From positions 2,046,001 through 2,110,000 of the forward strand of contig NZ_CP038213.1 of the NCBI RefSeq assembly GCF_004526345.1: a DNA stretch of 64,000 nt, written 5' to 3'. A program made the position numbers and the translations under genes. Positions 9,216-17,486 of the stretch are shown here, in pieces. The notes under the pieces were generated by a model that was not told the DNA's origin, searched no databases, and worked only from the letters and a program-made list of their open reading frames with translations. The stretch's first letter is position 1; each line of letters starts with the position of its first letter. The DNA is from Ornithinimicrobium flavum (lineage in GTDB: Bacteria > Actinomycetota > Actinomycetes > Actinomycetales > Dermatophilaceae).

Positions 9216-10373
9216 TCAGCCGCGCGGTGGACTCCCCGCCGCGTGCTGGTCCACGACCGCCAGCATCTCCTCGAAGGCGGCCAGCGAGTGCCCGGCGACG
9301 AAGTCGTCGACGTGCGGGAGGCACGCCACGATCCCCGCCTGGACGGGCAGGTAGCCCGCCTTGCCGCGGTGGGGGTTGACCCACACCACCCGGTGCGCCA
9401 GGGATCGGAGACGTCTCACCTGCTCCCCCAGCTGCTCGGGGTCCTGCCGCTCCCAGCCGTCGCTGAGGACCACCACGACCGCCCCCCGGGCCATGCCGCG
9501 GCGCCCCCACCGCCGCAGGAAGACCCCGACCGCCTGCCCCAGGCGGGTGCCCCCGGACCAGTCGGGGACCACCTCACCCGCCGCGAGCAGGGCCCGGTCG
9601 GGGTCGCGCTCCCGCAGGGCACGGGTCACGTGCGTCAGACGCGTGCCGACCGTGAAGACCTCGGTGGTGCGCGGGGCGGCCTGGACCATCACGTGCGCGA
9701 GGCGCAGGAGGGCGTCGGCGTAGGCGCTCATCGAGCCGCTGACGTCCACGAGCAGGACGACCCGACGGGGGCGGACCGCCCGGCGCCGGTAGCGGATCCG
9801 CTCGGGCTCGCCGAGGTTGCGCAGGTGGGCCCGGACCGTCGCGCGACCGTCGACGGCCCCGGTGCGGGAGGGGGTGTGCCGCCGGGCGGGGCGGGTGGGC
9901 GGCCGCGGGGTGAGCGTGGCGAACTGGCGCCGTAGCGCGGCCCGGTCCGCCGGGGACAGGCCGGCCACGTCGCGGTGCCGCAGGACCTCCTCGGCCGAGG
10001 CCGCGGCGCGCAGGAGCTCGCCGGGGCCGGCATCCCCCTCCCCCTCGGGCAGCTCCTCCAGCGACGCCTGGACGGTCGAGGTCCGCGGCGTGTCCTGCCG
10101 CGCCACGCCGTGCATGGGACGACCGCCGAACCATCCCGCGAAGACGCGGTCGTAGGGCTCGACGTCGGCGGGTGACGCCGTGAGGGTGGCTCGCCCGGCC
10201 CAGTAGACGGCTCGCCGCTCGCCCAGCCCGGTGGCGGCGCAGGCCGACAGGAAGGTCCGCTCCCGGTCGGCCGTCACCGGCAGCCCCGCCGCGCGGCAGG
10301 CGCGCGCGAACCCCGCGAGGGTCTGCCCGACGTCCCAGCCGTCGACGGGGGCGGGGGAAGGGGCTGCGGTCAC
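9216..10373 (-). CDS. VWA domain protein, CoxE-like
   Basis: A 385-residue protein with an N-terminal helical domain and a C-terminal von Willebrand A domain. The MIDAS motif is DVSGSMS at residues 210-216, with a later VVLSDGWERQDP. CoxE proteins work with MoxR-type AAA ATPases (CoxD) to build the active CuSMo centre of CO dehydrogenase. Here it lies 13 bases downstream of such an ATPase and upstream of the XdhC gene, giving the usual D-E-F order. The start is GTG 10373. The role in activating this particular form II enzyme is inferred. Confidence 0.88.
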   Translation of the reverse strand: MTAAPSPAPVDGWDVGQTLAGFARACRAAGLPVTADRERTFLSACAATGLGERRAVYWAGRATLTASPADVEPYDRVFAGWFGGRPMHGVARQDTPRTSTVQASLEELPEGEGDAGPGELLRAAASAEEVLRHRDVAGLSPADRAALRRQFATLTPRPPTRPARRHTPSRTGAVDGRATVRAHLRNLGEPERIRYRRRAVRPRRVVLLVDVSGSMSAYADALLRLAHVMVQAAPRTTEVFTVGTRLTHVTRALRERDPDRALLAAGEVVPDWSGGTRLGQAVGVFLRRWGRRGMARGAVVVVLSDGWERQDPEQLGEQVRRLRSLAHRVVWVNPHRGKAGYLPVQAGIVACLPHVDDFVAGHSLAAFEEMLAVVDQHAAGSPPRG

Positions 10374-10386
10374 GGCATACCGTCGG

Positions 10387-11295
10387 TCAGCGTGTCAGCA
10401 TCCGGTCCAGCGCGACCCGGACCCGCTCGGTGTCGTCGCGGTCCTTGACCGCGGCGCCGAGGGTGGCCGCGGCCACCTCGGGGTCGAGACGGCTGGTGCC
10501 CAGGGCGTGCAGGGCGCGGGCCCAGTCCAGGGTCTCCGCCACCCCCGGCGGCTTGACGAGGTCCTCGTCCGACCGCAGCCGCTGGACGAGGCCCACGATC
10601 TCGGCGGCGAGGGCCTGGTCCACCTCGGGGAGCCGAGCGCGGACGATAGCCAGCTCGCGCTTTAGACCCGGGTGCTCGATCCAGTGGTAGAGGCAGCGCC
10701 GCTTGAGGGCGTCGTGCAGCTCGCGCGTGCGGTTGGAGGTGAGCACGACGTAGGGGGCCACCGCCGCGCGGACCGTCCCCAGCTCGGGGATGGAGACCGA
10801 CCAGGTGGAGAGCACCTCCAGCAGGAAGGCCTCGAACTCGTCGTCGGCCCGGTCCACCTCGTCCACCAGCAGGACGCAGGGTGCCTCCCGCAGGGCACGC
10901 AGGACGGGCCGGGCCTGCAGGAAGCGCTCGTCGAAGAGCTCGGCCTCGAGCTCGGCGGCACCGCCCTGCTCGCGGCCGAGCGCCTCGACCGCCCGCAGGT
11001 GGAGGATCTGGCGTGGGAAGTCCCAGTCGTAGAGGGCCTGGCTCGCCTCGATGCCCTCGTAGCACTGCAGCCGGATGAGCGGGACGTCGAGCAGGGACGC
11101 GACCGCCTCGGCGAGCGCCGTCTTCCCCGTCCCGGGCTCGCCCTCGAGCAGCAGGGGCCGCTGCAGCGCGTGCGCCAGCCACGCCACCGTGGCCAGGCCC
11201 TCGTCAGCGAGGTATGAGGTGTCGGCCAGCGCGTCGGCGAGCGCCTGCGGGTCGGCGAGCGCCTGCGGGTCGGCGAGCGCGGCGGGAGGCTGCAT
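10387..11295 (-). CDS. MoxR family AAA ATPase (CoxD-like)
   Basis: A 302-residue AAA+ ATPase. Walker A is GEPGTGKT at residues 52-59 and Walker B reads VLLVDEVDRAD; sensor 1 is VVLTSNRTREL. MoxR ATPases act as chaperones with VWA partners to load metal centres, and the partner is the next gene. The N-terminus carries an in-frame six-residue repeat (ALADPQ) from an 18-bp DNA tandem repeat. A TAGACT hexamer stands 7 nt before ATG 11295, suggesting a leaderless start. Confidence 0.92.
   Translation of the reverse strand: MQPPAALADPQALADPQALADALADTSYLADEGLATVAWLAHALQRPLLLEGEPGTGKTALAEAVASLLDVPLIRLQCYEGIEASQALYDWDFPRQILHLRAVEALGREQGGAAELEAELFDERFLQARPVLRALREAPCVLLVDEVDRADDEFEAFLLEVLSTWSVSIPELGTVRAAVAPYVVLTSNRTRELHDALKRRCLYHWIEHPGLKRELAIVRARLPEVDQALAAEIVGLVQRLRSDEDLVKPPGVAETLDWARALHALGTSRLDPEVAAATLGAAVKDRDDTERVRVALDRMLTR
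11233..11280 (-). repeat. 18-bp tandem repeat in MoxR N-terminus
   Basis: About 2.7 copies of an 18-bp unit beginning gtcggcgagcgcctgc at 11233, 11251 and 11269. It is in frame and adds six residues (ALADPQ) per copy near residues 7-24 of the ATPase, ahead of the AAA domain. Confidence 0.85.
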
Positions 11296-11311
11296 GACGG
11301 GGAGTCTAGGC

Positions 11312-11449
11312 TCAGGCGTCCTCGGGCTCGTCGGTCGCCTCGGGCTCCTCCTCCGGCTCGAAGGTGTTCGGCTCGTCGTCCATCCCGAGCCCGGCCCCCT
11401 CGGGGTTGAGCTCCTCGCCCTGGGTCTCCCGGTCCGGCTGTCCGCTCAT
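11312..11449 (-). CDS. Small acidic hypothetical protein
   Basis: A 45-residue highly acidic protein (MSGQPDRETQGEELNPEG...EPNTFEPEEEPEATDEPEDA). Support comes from a strong AGGAGG Shine-Dalgarno at 11454-11459, about four bases before the ATG, and from its place between two cox-cluster genes on the same strand, 16 nt upstream of the MoxR start. No family is recognised. It may be a short disordered protein or a leader for the MoxR gene. Confidence 0.55.
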   Translation of the reverse strand: MSGQPDRETQGEELNPEGAGLGMDDEPNTFEPEEEPEATDEPEDA

Positions 11450-11499
11450 GCTGCCTCCTGCTGGTGGGACCGCGCGTGCCGCGGTCGTCGGAAGCAGTC

Positions 11500-12147
11500 T
11501 CACCCCGGCGGCGTGCCCCGTCCACGCGGAACGTCGGGGGCGTGCGCCGGGGCGACGTCGACGTCGACACCGGTCGCGAGGTCACCGCACTCGACCAGCA
11601 GCGGCCGGGTCGTGCGCAGGTAGGACCGCGCCCCGGTGTCACCCCTGGCCCCGTCGAGCACCGCCTGCCAGTGCTGTTGGCCCAGGAGCACCGGATGGCC
11701 GGGCACCCCCTGGTAGGCGGCGCGCGCCAGGACGGCGTCGGGCGTGATCGCCGTCGGTGCGGCGCCCAGGACCCTGGCCACGACCTCGGCGTCGACATCG
11801 AGAAGGTCCACCAGGTGAACCAGCGCCTGGGAGGGCACCGTGCGGCCGCGCGTCGCCAGGATCGTCAGGCCCGCCCTCAGGGACTCCCCCATCCCGGCCT
11901 GCCAGGTGCCGCACCGGATGCTGCCCACCCGCGGGTCCCCGAGGGCCAGGACGAGCTCCTCCACCTCCTCGGCCGCCGCCCCGGTGACGACCAGGACGTC
12001 CTGGCACCCACCGTCCAGCAGGGCGCGGGCGGCCCGGTGCAGCCACGGGCCGCGACCGTCCTGCACCAGCGCCTTCGGCCCGCCGAACCGGCGCCCGGCA
12101 CCCGCGGCCAGGAGCAGACCGGTCACGCGGGCGGACGACATACCCAT
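11500..12147 (-). CDS. MobA-like NTP transferase (molybdopterin cytidylyltransferase type)
   Basis: A 215-residue nucleotidyltransferase. The N-terminal nucleotide-binding signature GLLLAAGAGRRFGGPKAL spans residues ~10-27, with LVHLVDLLDVDAEVVARVL in the middle and QGVPGHPVLLGQQHW in the C-terminal part. These are typical of MobA/MocA-like enzymes that convert Mo-molybdopterin to the cytosine dinucleotide form used by CO/xanthine dehydrogenase-family enzymes. Its place upstream of moxR and cox genes fits that job. The start may be ATG 12147 or ATG 12141. Confidence 0.85.
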   Translation of the reverse strand: MGMSSARVTGLLLAAGAGRRFGGPKALVQDGRGPWLHRAARALLDGGCQDVLVVTGAAAEEVEELVLALGDPRVGSIRCGTWQAGMGESLRAGLTILATRGRTVPSQALVHLVDLLDVDAEVVARVLGAAPTAITPDAVLARAAYQGVPGHPVLLGQQHWQAVLDGARGDTGARSYLRTTRPLLVECGDLATGVDVDVAPAHAPDVPRGRGTPPG

Positions 12148-12218
12148 GGGTGCCAGTGTGCCGGACCACCCCGGACGGCCCTGCCCCCGGCACCGGGCCC
12201 CGGGGCAGAATGGACGCC

Positions 12219-12587
12219 ATGAGCATCCTCGTCGACCTCTCCGCGCTGGCCGAGGCCGTCGCGAAGCACCCGACCGCCTACCTGCTCGTGGCCGGGGACG
12301 AGCGACCGCACGTCGGCGAGGTCCGGGTCGAGGTCCGCGACGACCTGCTCGTGGTGCTCGCACCCGGGCGGACGGCCTGCCGGGTGGTCCCGGACCGTCC
12401 TGCCGTCACGGTGCTCCTGCCCCCGGCGGAGACGGACGGCTACAGCCTGGTCGTGGACGGCCGCGCCGCCGTCGTGGACGGGGAGATCCACGTGGCGCCC
12501 AGCCACGCCGTCCTGCACCGGCGACCCCGCCCCGACTCGGTGCCGTCTCCGACGGGGTGCGAGGGCGACTGCCGGCCCCTGGCATGA
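12219..12587 (+). CDS. Pyridoxamine 5'-phosphate oxidase-like flavin protein
   Basis: A 122-residue split-barrel protein. The opening MSILVDLSALAEAVAKHPTAYLLV and later ERPHVGEVRVEV, RPAVTVLLPP and GYSLVVDGRA follow the pattern of small actinobacterial PPOX-fold FMN/F420-binding proteins. Three Cys and a DCRPLA tail at the C-terminus are unremarkable. An alternative ATG lies at 12210. Its stop overlaps the next start as ATGA, so it forms a two-gene unit with the pentapeptide protein. The reaction is not known. Confidence 0.75.
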   Translation: MSILVDLSALAEAVAKHPTAYLLVAGDERPHVGEVRVEVRDDLLVVLAPGRTACRVVPDRPAVTVLLPPAETDGYSLVVDGRAAVVDGEIHVAPSHAVLHRRPRPDSVPSPTGCEGDCRPLA

Positions 12588-13195
12588 CGACGCCCGTGGA
12601 GGGCCGGCGCTACGTCGAGGAGGACTGGTACGCCGAGGAGCTGACGTCCAGGGTCTTCCGGGACTGCGTCTTCGTCGACGTCGACCTCACGGAGGCGACC
12701 ACCCAGGGATGCCGCTTCGAGGGCTGCTCCTTCGACCGGGTCCGGTGGAACGCCTCGGTGCACCGTCAGTCCTCCTTCTCCGCCTGCACGTTCTCGGCGA
12801 CCTCCTTCTTCGGCGCGACGCTGCAGGGGTGCCGGCTCGACGGCAGCGTCTTCCTGGGCTGCAGCCTCACCCCGCTGACGGTCGAGGGCGGCTCCTGGTG
12901 GGGTGTGACGCTCGTGCGCGCCGACCTGCGCGCCCTGGTGCTGCGTGACCTGCGCCTGGTCGACGCCGACCTCTCGGAGGCGGACCTGCGCGGGGCGGAC
13001 CTGCGGGGCAGCGACCTGTCCGGGGCCGTGCTGCGCTCGGCGCGGCTGGACCGCGCGGACCTGCGCGGGTCCGTCCTGACCGGGGCCGACCTCGGCGGGG
13101 CGTCGGTCCGGGGCACCCGGCTGGACCTGCTGGGCTCGGTGGCCCTCAGCACCTCCCTCGGGGCGGTCGTCGAGGAGGACCTGAGCCTCAGCTGA
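12584..13195 (+). CDS. Pentapeptide repeat protein
   Basis: A 203-residue protein made of A(D/N)LxG-type five-residue repeats. The clearest run is at residues ~120-185 (ADLSEADLRGADLRGSDLSG, then further repeats), with more divergent repeats (CRFEGCSFDRV, CRLDGSVF) before it. Such proteins fold into a quadrilateral beta-helix; some mimic DNA and protect gyrase. The role here is unknown. ATGA overlap with the upstream gene supports the start. Its 3' end overlaps the convergent lactonase gene by 8 bp. Confidence 0.88.
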   Translation: MTTPVEGRRYVEEDWYAEELTSRVFRDCVFVDVDLTEATTQGCRFEGCSFDRVRWNASVHRQSSFSACTFSATSFFGATLQGCRLDGSVFLGCSLTPLTVEGGSWWGVTLVRADLRALVLRDLRLVDADLSEADLRGADLRGSDLSGAVLRSARLDRADLRGSVLTGADLGGASVRGTRLDLLGSVALSTSLGAVVEEDLSLS

Positions 13196-14198
13196 CGAAC
13201 CGCACCCAGTTGGCACCCGTGCCGACGCCCGCGGACCCCCGGCGGGTCAGGGCGCCGTCCCGCCCCACCTCCAGCAGAGCCGCCTCCGTCGAGCGTTCAC
13301 CGACGACCACGACGTAGCGGCCGTCGTCACTGACCCGGAAGCCACGCGGCTGCTCGGGCACCGGGGTGAACCCCACGGGGCGACCCACCTCGCCGTCGCG
13401 CAGCGGCAGGGACGCGAGCAGCGACGACGTGCGCTCCGAGGCCAGCACGTGCTCCCCGGCCACACCGACGTCGGCGCCCCAGACGAGGTGCTCCTCGCGC
13501 GGGTCGGCGCCCATCCGGCTGCGCGACAGCCCCTGCGAGGGGTCGACGAAGCTCACCGACCCGTGCGGCTCGAGCGTGCCGTCGTCCGCGACGGTCAGCC
13601 GGAAGAGCTCCCCGGAGAACTCGGTGACGAGGTAGCCCGCCGGGCCGTCCAGGACGAGGTGGCGCGGCCCCGACCCCTGCGGCAGCGCGACGGTGGGCGG
13701 GTCCATCGGCGTCAACGACCCGTCCGGAGCCAGGTCGTGCTGGGAGACGAGGTCGTCCCCGAGGGAGACGAACCAGGCGTGACCGTCCCGGGCGACCACG
13801 CAGTGCAGGTTGGCGTGCTCGACCCGGGCGGTCGGGGGCGCCAGGGTGTCCTGGTCGACCGGCCACACCAGACCCACCCCGCCGCCGTAGGAGGCACCCA
13901 GCAGCAGCTGCCCGCCCGAGGTGAGCTCGAGGTAGGTCATGGAGTCCTCGACCTCGGTGCGCGAGAGCTCGGTGAGCTCGCCGCTTCCGCGGTCCAGCCG
14001 GAGGACGGCGATCCCGGCCTGCTCCCCCTTGTAGGCGGCATACACCCGGTCGCGGTCCCGGTCGACGGCGAAGGTGCCGCAGCCCTCGAGCCCCCCTGTG
14101 GTGGCGAGCGCCTCCAGGCGCGGGTCGTCGCCCCGGTGCAGGCGCAGGGTGCTGATGGTGCCGTCGCCGGAGTTGGCGACCAGGACGAGCTCGGTCAT
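13188..14198 (-). CDS. Lactonase-family beta-propeller protein
   Basis: A 336-residue protein of the 6-phosphogluconolactonase-like (Lactonase) beta-propeller family. It has repeated blade motifs such as ELVLVANSGDGTISTLRLH, GCGTFAVDRDRDRVYAAY, GSGPRHLVLDGPAGYLV and QPRGFRVSDDGRYVVV. Whether it has lactonase activity is uncertain because many family members are uncharacterised. ATG 14198 has TAGGGT exactly 6 nt upstream, typical of a leaderless start. No signal peptide is seen, so it is probably cytoplasmic. Confidence 0.82.
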   Translation of the reverse strand: MTELVLVANSGDGTISTLRLHRGDDPRLEALATTGGLEGCGTFAVDRDRDRVYAAYKGEQAGIAVLRLDRGSGELTELSRTEVEDSMTYLELTSGGQLLLGASYGGGVGLVWPVDQDTLAPPTARVEHANLHCVVARDGHAWFVSLGDDLVSQHDLAPDGSLTPMDPPTVALPQGSGPRHLVLDGPAGYLVTEFSGELFRLTVADDGTLEPHGSVSFVDPSQGLSRSRMGADPREEHLVWGADVGVAGEHVLASERTSSLLASLPLRDGEVGRPVGFTPVPEQPRGFRVSDDGRYVVVVGERSTEAALLEVGRDGALTRRGSAGVGTGANWVRFVS

Positions 14199-14204
14199 GG
14201 CTCC

Positions 14205-14210
14205 ACCCTA
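14205..14210 (-). promoter_or_regulatory. Candidate leaderless -10 for lactonase gene
   Basis: TAGGGT on the minus strand, six bases (GGAGCC) before ATG 14198. Confidence 0.5.
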
Positions 14211-14276
14211 GGCGGGCGGGTGTCGGCTCTCATCCGGGAGACGACCACCTGCGTGAAGCACTCGGCGCCCCCGGCG

Positions 14277-14282
14277 TACGGT
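14277..14282 (+). promoter_or_regulatory. Candidate leaderless -10 for FUSC-like gene
   Basis: TACGGT followed by six bases (GACCGT) and ATG 14289, the same geometry as other genes in this window. Confidence 0.5.
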
Positions 14283-14288
14283 GACCGT

Positions 14289-15395
14289 ATGTCGACGCTG
14301 TCCGGCCTCCTGCGCCGGCGTTCGGTGGTGACGGCTCTCAAGGCGGCCGTCGCCTGCGGCGTCGCCTTCTGGCTGGGGTCCTTGCTCCCCGACCCGCTGG
14401 AGCAGTACAAGTACTACGCGGCGCTGGGGGCCTTCACCGTGGTCGGTCTGGTGGTGCTCGACTCGGTCAAGGAGTCGCTGCAGGTCCTCGGCGCCGTGGC
14501 CGTGGGTGTGGGGGTCGCCGTCCTGGTGCAGACCCTGTCCTGGACCAACCCCCTCACGGTCGCGGTCACAGTCGCGGCCGGGGTCCTGCTGGGAGCGAGC
14601 CGGATGTTCGGGGTCCAGCGCACGTGGGCGCCGCTCGCCGGACTCTTCGTCCTGGCCACCGGCGGCCCCGACCCGGCCCCGATGGCGCTCGGGTATGTGG
14701 TGCAGGTGCCGCTCGGCGCCCTCGTGGGGATCGTGGTCAACGCCCTGGTCCTCGCCCCGCTCGGCGACGACGACCTCGAGTCGGCCTCCCGGGCCGTGCT
14801 ACGCACGTTGTCGCAGCAGATGACCACCTATGCCGACATCCTGCAGGCGCAGGTGCGGGACGGGAGGGACGACCCGGACGCCGCGGCCCGGCGGGGCGAG
14901 GTCGTCCACGACGCCGTGGTGGAGCTGGAGACGACCCAGTCCCGGCTCCGCTCCGCCATGACCCAGGCCGGCCGGGCCCGGAGGGCCAACCCTCGGGTGC
15001 GCCTGCACCCCGCCCGGCTCGCGGCTGAGCTGGACCGCGCCGAGGCGACCAGCCGGTGCGCGGCCACCCTGCTGGCGGTGGGCGTCGTCCTGGAGCAGTC
15101 CTCCCCCGCCACGGCCGACGAGGGGCTGGCCCTGCGTCGGCTGTCGGCGACGGCGTTGGAGCAGGCGGCCCCGGTGATCGCCGACCCCGAGGCTGCACGC
15201 ACCAAGCCGGAGCGGCTCGCCGAGAGTCTGGAGAGCGTCCAGCGGATGCGCGAGCAGGCCCGGAGCCTGTCCCCCGAGGACGGCCTCGACCACATCCTCT
15301 TCGGTGCCCTGGCCCTGGCGACGCAGGACTGCCTCGAGACCTTCGCCCGGCACGTCGCCGGCGCGGAGCTCCCGGAGATCGACCCCCGGGACTGA
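14289..15395 (+). CDS. FUSC/aromatic-acid exporter-like membrane protein
   Basis: A 368-residue protein whose first ~150 residues hold about five to six membrane segments (ALKAAVACGVAFWLGSLL, YYAALGAFTVVGLVV, VLGAVAVGVGVAVLVQTL, VAVTVAAGVLLGA, APLAGLFVLATGG, LGALVGIVVNALVLAPL). A long helical cytoplasmic region follows. This layout is that of FUSC/ArAE-type putative exporters. The substrate is unknown. The start at ATG 14289 is supported by the upstream TACGGT. Confidence 0.8.
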   Translation: MSTLSGLLRRRSVVTALKAAVACGVAFWLGSLLPDPLEQYKYYAALGAFTVVGLVVLDSVKESLQVLGAVAVGVGVAVLVQTLSWTNPLTVAVTVAAGVLLGASRMFGVQRTWAPLAGLFVLATGGPDPAPMALGYVVQVPLGALVGIVVNALVLAPLGDDDLESASRAVLRTLSQQMTTYADILQAQVRDGRDDPDAAARRGEVVHDAVVELETTQSRLRSAMTQAGRARRANPRVRLHPARLAAELDRAEATSRCAATLLAVGVVLEQSSPATADEGLALRRLSATALEQAAPVIADPEAARTKPERLAESLESVQRMREQARSLSPEDGLDHILFGALALATQDCLETFARHVAGAELPEIDPRD

Positions 15396-15409
15396 CGCCG
15401 ACGTCCTTG

Positions 15410-16798
15410 GTGATCCCGCATGTCATCGTGCTGGGGCTGCTGTGGGCCGCCTTCGTGGTCCTCAGCATGGTCGCCCTCGTCGCGATCCTGGCCACCGGCA
15501 GGTACCCGCGGACGATCTTCGACTTCAACGTCGGCGTCCTGCGGTGGAGCTGGCGGGTCGCCTACTACGCCTACGGGGCGCTCGGGACCGACCGGTACCC
15601 GCCGTTCACGCTGGCCGACGTCCCGGACTACCCCGCCCGCCTGCACGTCGACCCTCCCGAGCAGCTGTCCCGAGGCCTCGCGCTGGTCAAGTGGTGGCTC
15701 CTGGCCCTCCCCCACTACCTGATCGTCGCGGTGCTCACGAGCAACGGGCTGCGCCGGGTGAGCGAGACCGTGCCGGCCGGCTGGAGCTGGGAGACCGCCG
15801 ACGGCGCCGCCTGGGCCTGGCAGGGCGGGGGCCTGATCGCCCTGCTTGTCCTCGTGGCCGGGCTGGCGCTGCTGTTCACCGGCCGCTACCCGCAGGGGCT
15901 CTACGACCTGCTGATCGGGCTGAACCGCTGGGTGCTGCGCGTCGCCGCCTACGCCGGGCTCATGACCGACACCTATCCCCCGTTCCGGCTGGAACAGGGC
16001 GGTCGCGAGCCGCTCGTCGACTCCGCACCCTCCACCACGCTCCACGGCGGGAGCCGGCTCGGCGAGCCCCCCGACCTCACCCGCACCGGCACCGCATACC
16101 CGACCTCCGGCTGGAGCAACGGGAGCACCTTCGCCGTCGTCGCCGGCTCCCTGGCGGTCCTGCTGGGCCTGGGCCTGGCCGGGGGCGGCGGAGCACTGAT
16201 GGCCTCGCGCGAGGACGGCTGGGTGACCAGTCCCACCCGCACGGTGCAGACCGACGGGTATGCCGTGTCGACCCGCGCCGCCGTGCTCGAGGGCGGTGGC
16301 CTGGAGCTGGGCCTCGGCGAGATCCGGGTCCGGGCCCAGGACGCCGACGGCGGTGAGGTCTTCGTCGGTATCGCCCGGGCGTCCGACGCCGCCGGCTACC
16401 TCGCGGGGGTGGAGCACACCGTGCTCACCGGACCGCTCGACACCAACGTGCGGACTGTCCCCGGCGAGGCGCCGGACACCCCTCCGGCGCAGTCCGACGT
16501 GTGGCTGACCAGCGCGTCCGGTCCCGGTCTCCAGACACTGGTGTCGACCGCCCGATCCGGCTCCTGGGTCGTCGTGGTCATGCCCGCCGACGGCAGCGCC
16601 GGGCTCCGGGCGCAGATCGACGTCGCGGCCACCCTCCCCTGGCTCGCACCCGCGGGAGGCGCCGTGCTCACCCTCGGGCTCGCGCTCGTCCTGGGCGGCC
16701 TGGTGACGATCGGACTGGCCGTGCGCACGGCGGGCCGCCTCTCGTCGCCGGCCCGCTGGGACACGCCGTCCTCCCTCGCGCCGCACGACACGCTCTGA
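15410..16798 (+). CDS. DUF4389 domain membrane protein
   Basis: A ~462-residue membrane protein with two DUF4389 units. The paired signatures are FDFNVGVLRWSWRVAYYAY with DRYPPF, and YDLLIGLNRWVLRVAAYAG with DTYPPF, each preceded by hydrophobic helices. A further membrane helix near residue 245 precedes an extracytoplasmic domain, and two helices end the protein. Function unknown. The start is a guess among TTG 15407 and GTG 15410, 12-15 bases past the upstream stop, so co-transcription with the FUSC-like gene is likely. Confidence 0.75.
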   Translation: MIPHVIVLGLLWAAFVVLSMVALVAILATGRYPRTIFDFNVGVLRWSWRVAYYAYGALGTDRYPPFTLADVPDYPARLHVDPPEQLSRGLALVKWWLLALPHYLIVAVLTSNGLRRVSETVPAGWSWETADGAAWAWQGGGLIALLVLVAGLALLFTGRYPQGLYDLLIGLNRWVLRVAAYAGLMTDTYPPFRLEQGGREPLVDSAPSTTLHGGSRLGEPPDLTRTGTAYPTSGWSNGSTFAVVAGSLAVLLGLGLAGGGGALMASREDGWVTSPTRTVQTDGYAVSTRAAVLEGGGLELGLGEIRVRAQDADGGEVFVGIARASDAAGYLAGVEHTVLTGPLDTNVRTVPGEAPDTPPAQSDVWLTSASGPGLQTLVSTARSGSWVVVVMPADGSAGLRAQIDVAATLPWLAPAGGAVLTLGLALVLGGLVTIGLAVRTAGRLSSPARWDTPSSLAPHDTL

Positions 16799-16811
16799 AC
16801 GCAGGCCGTCG

Positions 16812-16831
16812 CCGCGGGCCCGGGCCCGCGG
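16812..16831. terminator. Palindromic GC hairpin between convergent genes
   Basis: A perfect 20-base palindrome with arms CCGCGGGCCC and GGGCCCGCGG lies between the stop of the DUF4389 gene and the stop of the convergent esterase gene. It probably serves as a bidirectional terminator, although no T-run follows. Confidence 0.55.
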
Positions 16832-16850
16832 AGCTCGCGTTCCCGGGGAG

Positions 16851-17486
16851 TCAGCCGGCCCGACGGACGGCGTCCGCCGCGGTCGCCAGGTCCTCGGGCG
16901 CGATGCCGTGACCCCCCGGGCGCACGTGCTGGTCGACCTGCGCGCCCTTCTCGCGCAGGACGGCGACCAGGTGATCCACGCTGGAAAGGGGCGCCATCGG
17001 GTCCTCGCTGCCGTTGAGCGTGGTGACCCTCACGCCGTCCAGGTCCCCGGCCTCGTCCCGGTCCCCGAAGGGATACATGCCCGAGAGCGCGACGACACGG
17101 GACAGGGCGTCGGGGTGCAGCATCGCGGTGGCCAGCGCGATGTTGGCCCCGTTGGAGAAGCCGACGGCGACCAGCGGCCGCGCCCCCAGGTCGTAGTGCT
17201 CGCGGGCCGCCCGGAGGAAACCGGCCAGCTCACCGGCCCGGGTGAGGACGTCGTCGACGTCGAAAACCCCTTCGCCCAGCCGACGGAACCAGCGCGGCAT
17301 ACCGTTCTCGCGGACCAGGCCGCGGGGGGACAGCACGCCGGCCCGCGGGTCCAGCCGCGACGCCAGGGTGGCGATCTCGCGCTCGTTGCTGCCGGTCCCG
17401 TGCAGCGTGAGCAGGACGGGCGCGTCCTCGGCCTCTGCGGGGTGGAACAGGTGCGGCCAGTCCGCCAGGGCGGGCGCGGTGCTCAC
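16851..17486 (-). CDS. MhqD-like carboxylesterase (alpha/beta hydrolase)
   Basis: A 211-residue alpha/beta hydrolase of the phospholipase/carboxylesterase family. The oxyanion segment is LLTLHGTGSNE, the nucleophile elbow GFSNGANIA (Ser111), the acid NGSEDPM (Asp162) and the His GGHGI (His193). The GTG start at 17486 overlaps the stop of the preceding dioxygenase gene as GTGA. In Bacillus the pair MhqO (dioxygenase) and MhqD (this hydrolase family) detoxifies quinones under the MarR repressor MhqR. The same three families stand together here, so a similar role is inferred. Confidence 0.85.
   Translation of the reverse strand: MSTAPALADWPHLFHPAEAEDAPVLLTLHGTGSNEREIATLASRLDPRAGVLSPRGLVRENGMPRWFRRLGEGVFDVDDVLTRAGELAGFLRAAREHYDLGARPLVAVGFSNGANIALATAMLHPDALSRVVALSGMYPFGDRDEAGDLDGVRVTTLNGSEDPMAPLSSVDHLVAVLREKGAQVDQHVRPGGHGIAPEDLATAADAVRRAG

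Noticed and set aside
12584..13195. Pentapeptide protein as a Qnr-like quinolone resistance factor
   Set aside because: The N-terminal half has few regular repeats, and no Qnr-specific pattern is visible; only a generic pentapeptide call is justified.
14828..16786. 652-codon minus-strand frame
   Set aside because: Opposes the FUSC-like and DUF4389 genes, whose membrane helices and family motifs are clear on the plus strand.
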